Of a DNA stretch of 9,032 nt, positions 7,081-9,032 are shown piece by piece. The position numbers and the translations under genes were made by a program. The notes below the pieces were generated by a model, which was not told the origin of the DNA, ran no database searches, and saw nothing but the letters and a program-made list of their open reading frames with translations. This DNA is from Desulfobulbaceae bacterium (GTDB lineage: Bacteria > Desulfobacterota > Desulfobulbia > Desulfobulbales > Desulfocapsaceae): assembly GCA_030632405.1 (NCBI GenBank), contig DAOVUU010000064.1, positions 1-9,032 on the forward strand, given 5' to 3'. Positions within the stretch are counted from its first letter, which is position 1. Each line of letters opens with the position of its first letter.

Positions 7081-7087
7081 TATACCA
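7079..7087 (-). promoter_or_regulatory. Possible extended -10 promoter overlapping the DUF2868 start codon
   Basis: On the minus strand 7087-7079 reads TGGTATAAT, a perfect extended -10 box (TGn plus TATAAT). Its last two bases are the first two of the upstream ATG at 7080. Transcription would start near 7072-7071, where a second in-frame ATG lies, giving a leaderless or nearly leaderless message. The -35 region is poor. This could be an internal promoter separating the DUF2868/GTPase module from the RluA pair, or chance. Confidence 0.35.
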
Positions 7088-7106
7088 GAATAGGGAGAAA
7101 TCAGGA

Positions 7107-7754
7107 TTAAAAAGGCGGGGGGCTATTGAAGCAGATCTTTTTTCTACCTGCCGGGTGAACAAAACCTAAAGAGGTGGCATGCAGCATCATCTGGTCACCT
7201 TCATTTCCGGAGCCGTAAAGGCTGTCTCCGATAATAGGCGTGCCGAGTCCGAGGGGATGGGCTGAGTGCAGTCGAAGTTGGTGGGTTCTCCCCGTGACAG
7301 GGGTAAACTCAATTCGGGTTTTTCCCGATTGAACACCAAGCTTTTCCCAGTGTGTAATTCCCGGCTTTCCATGCTGATGGTCATATATCTGCAGTGGACG
7401 ATTGGTCTGATCCAGACGAAAAGAGAGGCGTATCTCTCCTCTATTTCCGTCAATTATACCGTCCAGGAGAGCCTGGTACTGTTTTTGGACCTGATGTTTT
7501 TCAAACTGGATTGAAAGTTTTCTGTGAGCCTCCCTGGTTTTCGCAAAGACCATCAGGCCGGAAGTGAACATATCCAGCCTGTGGACAGCCGGCTGCTGTA
7601 TCATATCAGAAAAAATATCTTTTAATCTCTTTGAAATACAGTCTTTTTTGTCTGGACCTCGCCCTGGAACGGAGAGAAGTCCTCCTGGCTTGTTGACAAT
7701 GACGATATCCCAATCGTGATAGACTATTTCAAGTTGTAATGTATTTGTTGTCAT
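7107..7754 (-). CDS. rluA: RluA-type pseudouridine synthase
   Basis: From the ATG at 7754 the product has 215 residues, the size of E. coli RluA (219), and is alignable along its length. It has EIVYHDWDIVIVNKPGGLLSVPG, the catalytic motif HRLDMFTSGL with the Asp at residue 61, KQYQALLDG, NRPLQ, the TGRTHQLRLH motif, LGTPIIGDSLYG and LLHATSLGFVHPA-like sequence near the end. RluA isomerises U746 in 23S rRNA and U32 in several tRNAs. The LLSVPGR sequence and short length point to this subfamily rather than RluC or RluD, but target specificity is inferred. The frame is open up to 7910, yet the extra 52 residues are unlike the family and simply antiphase the upstream coding frame, so I start at 7754. 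The start has only a weak GGGAT upstream. It overlaps the preceding gene by 26 bp in the +1 frame, suggesting coupled translation or a split fusion. Confidence 0.88.
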   Translation of the reverse strand: MTTNTLQLEIVYHDWDIVIVNKPGGLLSVPGRGPDKKDCISKRLKDIFSDMIQQPAVHRLDMFTSGLMVFAKTREAHRKLSIQFEKHQVQKQYQALLDGIIDGNRGEIRLSFRLDQTNRPLQIYDHQHGKPGITHWEKLGVQSGKTRIEFTPVTGRTHQLRLHSAHPLGLGTPIIGDSLYGSGNEGDQMMLHATSLGFVHPAGRKKICFNSPPPF

Positions 7755-8523
7755 AGTGGTCAATCCCGCATAGCATAAAGCCCAGGATAGGTTCGCATTT
7801 TTCCTCACACGATGAGTAAAAGGAGCCATGCTGGCGGCTTCCTGATTTATTTTCAAGGCCCCAGTAAAATTCAGCGAGTGACAGGGGGACGAGGTTGTTT
7901 TTTGCGGCATAGTTCAGAAGTTTTGGGGCGCAGCAGTCTCCAGTTCCAGTGGGGATACCATTTTGACCAGTATAGGCTTGATGGAGAGGGATCGTTTCAC
8001 CACGAAAATTTGTCAACCGATAAAGGTTGTGGATATCCCGCATCAGGTTTTGAGAGAGCTCTCGCCGTTTTTTTCTGAGCAGCAGCCATTTATCTGAGTG
8101 AGGGGGAGATTGATCAATTTCTCTGCCGATTGCCTTGATCTGTTTCTCGATGTCGCCACTTACCCTGGAAAATTCATCCTCGTCAAAAAGTGGAGGAACC
8201 CAGCCTGCCACCTCCCATATGCCGTTATATTGCCCGGAAAAGGCGCGAATTTGGAGAGTTGTGCCATCTGGGTCCAGACAATGCATAACTCCAAACATTT
8301 TTCCTTTTGCCGGGCCGAAGAGGTATTCTGTTTTTAATCTGTCATCTTCGTCAGGAACTGCACTAAACAGGTCGATGCTGCGGTGTGTGTCAAGCTGCTT
8401 CATTAAGGAAACGCAGTGTGCAACTGCTTCTCCGCTTCCTAGTTTATGTACTGCCCTGCATCTACTGCAATAGCCCCTGCTCTTCGTCTGTGGAGTGTGA
8501 GATTTGTTCGGAATGAAGGTCAT
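7729..8523 (-). CDS. Conserved cysteine-containing protein, stand-alone form of the N-terminal half of long RluA-family proteins
   Basis: The 264-residue frame begins at an ATG at 8523; a TTG at 8565 would add 14 residues. Visible pieces are GYCSRCRAVH with Cys19 and Cys22, FGPAKGKMFGVMHC, the aromatic FSGQYNGIWEVAGWVPPLF, a highly charged helical stretch with many Lys/Arg/Glu (about 120-165), and QNGIPTGTGDCCAPKLLNYA with Cys197 and Cys198. It ends with LAEFYWG..., GSFYSSCEEKCEPILGFML (Cys239 and Cys243). I recognise the GTGDCCAPKLL to CEPIL region as the segment that precedes the pseudouridine synthase domain in long RluA-family proteins. The paired cysteines could bind zinc. The stop at 7731-7729 lies past the synthase start, and the join falls where the two domains meet in the fused form. 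A role in RNA binding or in guiding the synthase is inference. Confidence 0.75.
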   Translation of the reverse strand: MTFIPNKSHTPQTKSRGYCSRCRAVHKLGSGEAVAHCVSLMKQLDTHRSIDLFSAVPDEDDRLKTEYLFGPAKGKMFGVMHCLDPDGTTLQIRAFSGQYNGIWEVAGWVPPLFDEDEFSRVSGDIEKQIKAIGREIDQSPPHSDKWLLLRKKRRELSQNLMRDIHNLYRLTNFRGETIPLHQAYTGQNGIPTGTGDCCAPKLLNYAAKNNLVPLSLAEFYWGLENKSGSRQHGSFYSSCEEKCEPILGFMLCGIDHYDNKYITT

Positions 8524-8643
8524 GTCAGTCACTGTACAGATCGGGTTTCCCACATCAAATAACAAGCGGTTTTCACAGAAGTCGGTTAGAAATATCGAGT
8601 GATAAATTACAAATGATAAACACTCTACGGGAAAAATCTCATA
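8524..8643. promoter_or_regulatory. Divergent intergenic region between the RluA cluster and the srkA-like gene
   Basis: This 120-bp AT-rich spacer must contain the promoters for both directions, but no convincing -35/-10 pair was found. It holds two direct copies of TGATAAA (8600-8606 and 8614-8620) enclosed by the inverted pair GAGTG (8597-8601) and CACTC (8621-8625). These could be a regulator site or chance AT-rich repetition. A GGGA at 8629-8632 lies 11 nt before the ATG at 8644 as a weak ribosome binding site. Confidence 0.35.
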
Positions 8644-9032
8644 ATGGAAAGTATGGAAAATACAGAAGGGGAAAAAAGAAGCGCTTTTGATGATCTTGGC
8701 CCTGACCGAGTACTGGGGCTAGTTGAAAATGCGCTGGGTATCCGCTGCACAAATCTTTTCAGGCCGCTGAACAGCTATATTAACCGGGTCTATGAGCTTG
8801 AACAGGAAGATGGTACCGGGCTGATCGTAAAGTTTTATCGCCCCGGACGATGGTCAAAAGCCGGTATCCAGGATGAGCATACTTTTCTGCTTGACCTTGC
8901 GGAACAGGAAGTGCCTGTTATTGCCCCTCTCCGGCTTCGGGACGGTACAACGCTGGGTGGTTCTGAACTCCTTCCCTTCGCTGTTTTCCCCAAATGCGGT
9001 GGTCGCAGTTTTGATGAATATGATGATGAACA
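8644..9032 (+). CDS. srkA: SrkA/YihE-type stress-response kinase, 3' part cut by the right window edge
   Basis: The first 129 residues are present and the frame is open at the edge. They match the N-lobe of E. coli SrkA (YihE/RdoA), a Ser/Thr protein kinase of the aminoglycoside-phosphotransferase fold that protects stressed cells. Landmarks in order are LGPDRVLGLVENALGIRCTN, PLNSYINRVYELEQEDG (41-57), LIVKFYRPGRWSKAGIQDEH with Lys63 as the ATP-binding lysine and Glu78 as the helix-C partner, QEVPVIAPL (88-96), and FAVFPKCGGRSFDEYDDE. The catalytic loop and the DFG-like metal motif lie outside the window, so activity cannot be judged. The ATG at 8644 is chosen; a second in-frame ATG at 8653 is equally possible. 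The gene points away from the RluA cluster. Confidence 0.9.
   Translation, partial: MESMENTEGEKRSAFDDLGPDRVLGLVENALGIRCTNLFRPLNSYINRVYELEQEDGTGLIVKFYRPGRWSKAGIQDEHTFLLDLAEQEVPVIAPLRLRDGTTLGGSELLPFAVFPKCGGRSFDEYDDE

Noticed and set aside
7755..7910. N-terminal extension of the pseudouridine synthase frame
   Set aside because: These 52 residues are an out-of-phase reading of the conserved CEPIL-containing gene, and RluA proteins start where the ATG at 7754 lies.
8135..8473. Plus-strand ORF of 112 codons
   Set aside because: It is antisense to the conserved cysteine-containing gene and has no recognisable family features.

Overview
The window reads as ordinary chromosomal DNA of a Gram-negative bacterium. 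AT-leaning coding sequence, a Tim44-like secreted or membrane protein, a DUF2868/DUF3482 gene pair, an SrkA-type kinase and a long imperfect palindromic repeat with a small chance ORF are together most like a Desulfobacterota (Desulfobulbales-type) genome. The taxonomic call is inference from gene style and is not proven. Eight protein genes can be supported: six complete and two cut by the window edges.

Left part. A B12-binding-type radical SAM protein (1-1499, minus, C-terminus beyond the left edge) is divergent from a Tim44-like membrane-associated protein (1671-2579, plus). Their 171-bp spacer holds a 10-bp tandem repeat lying on a possible -10 box. A 156-bp imperfect palindrome flanked by perfect 10-bp direct repeats (2605-2760) follows and looks like a small non-autonomous element. 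It ends a few bases before the ribosome binding site of pdxH (2776-3417, plus), a pyridoxamine 5'-phosphate oxidase with a TTG start and an eight-G run in codons 12-14.

Central and right part, all minus strand from about 8523 down to 3445. The order of transcription is: a cysteine-containing conserved protein; an RluA-type pseudouridine synthase overlapping it by 26 bp in another frame; a DUF2868 membrane protein; a DUF3482 GTPase; and a plasmid pRiA4b ORF-3-like protein overlapping the GTPase by 13 bp. Spacings are 26 bp or less throughout, so these five genes can form one transcript, with a possible internal promoter in front of the DUF2868 gene. The first two genes look like the two halves of a protein that I recall as one long RluA-family polypeptide in other bacteria. 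The last three form a compact module: membrane protein, GTPase, and a domain usually seen on mobile elements. It is the best candidate here for an incompletely described system.

Right edge. An SrkA/YihE-type stress kinase gene (8644-, plus) is divergent from the RluA cluster and runs out of the window. No RNA genes, CRISPR arrays or intact insertion sequences were seen, and no gap exceeds 300 bp.
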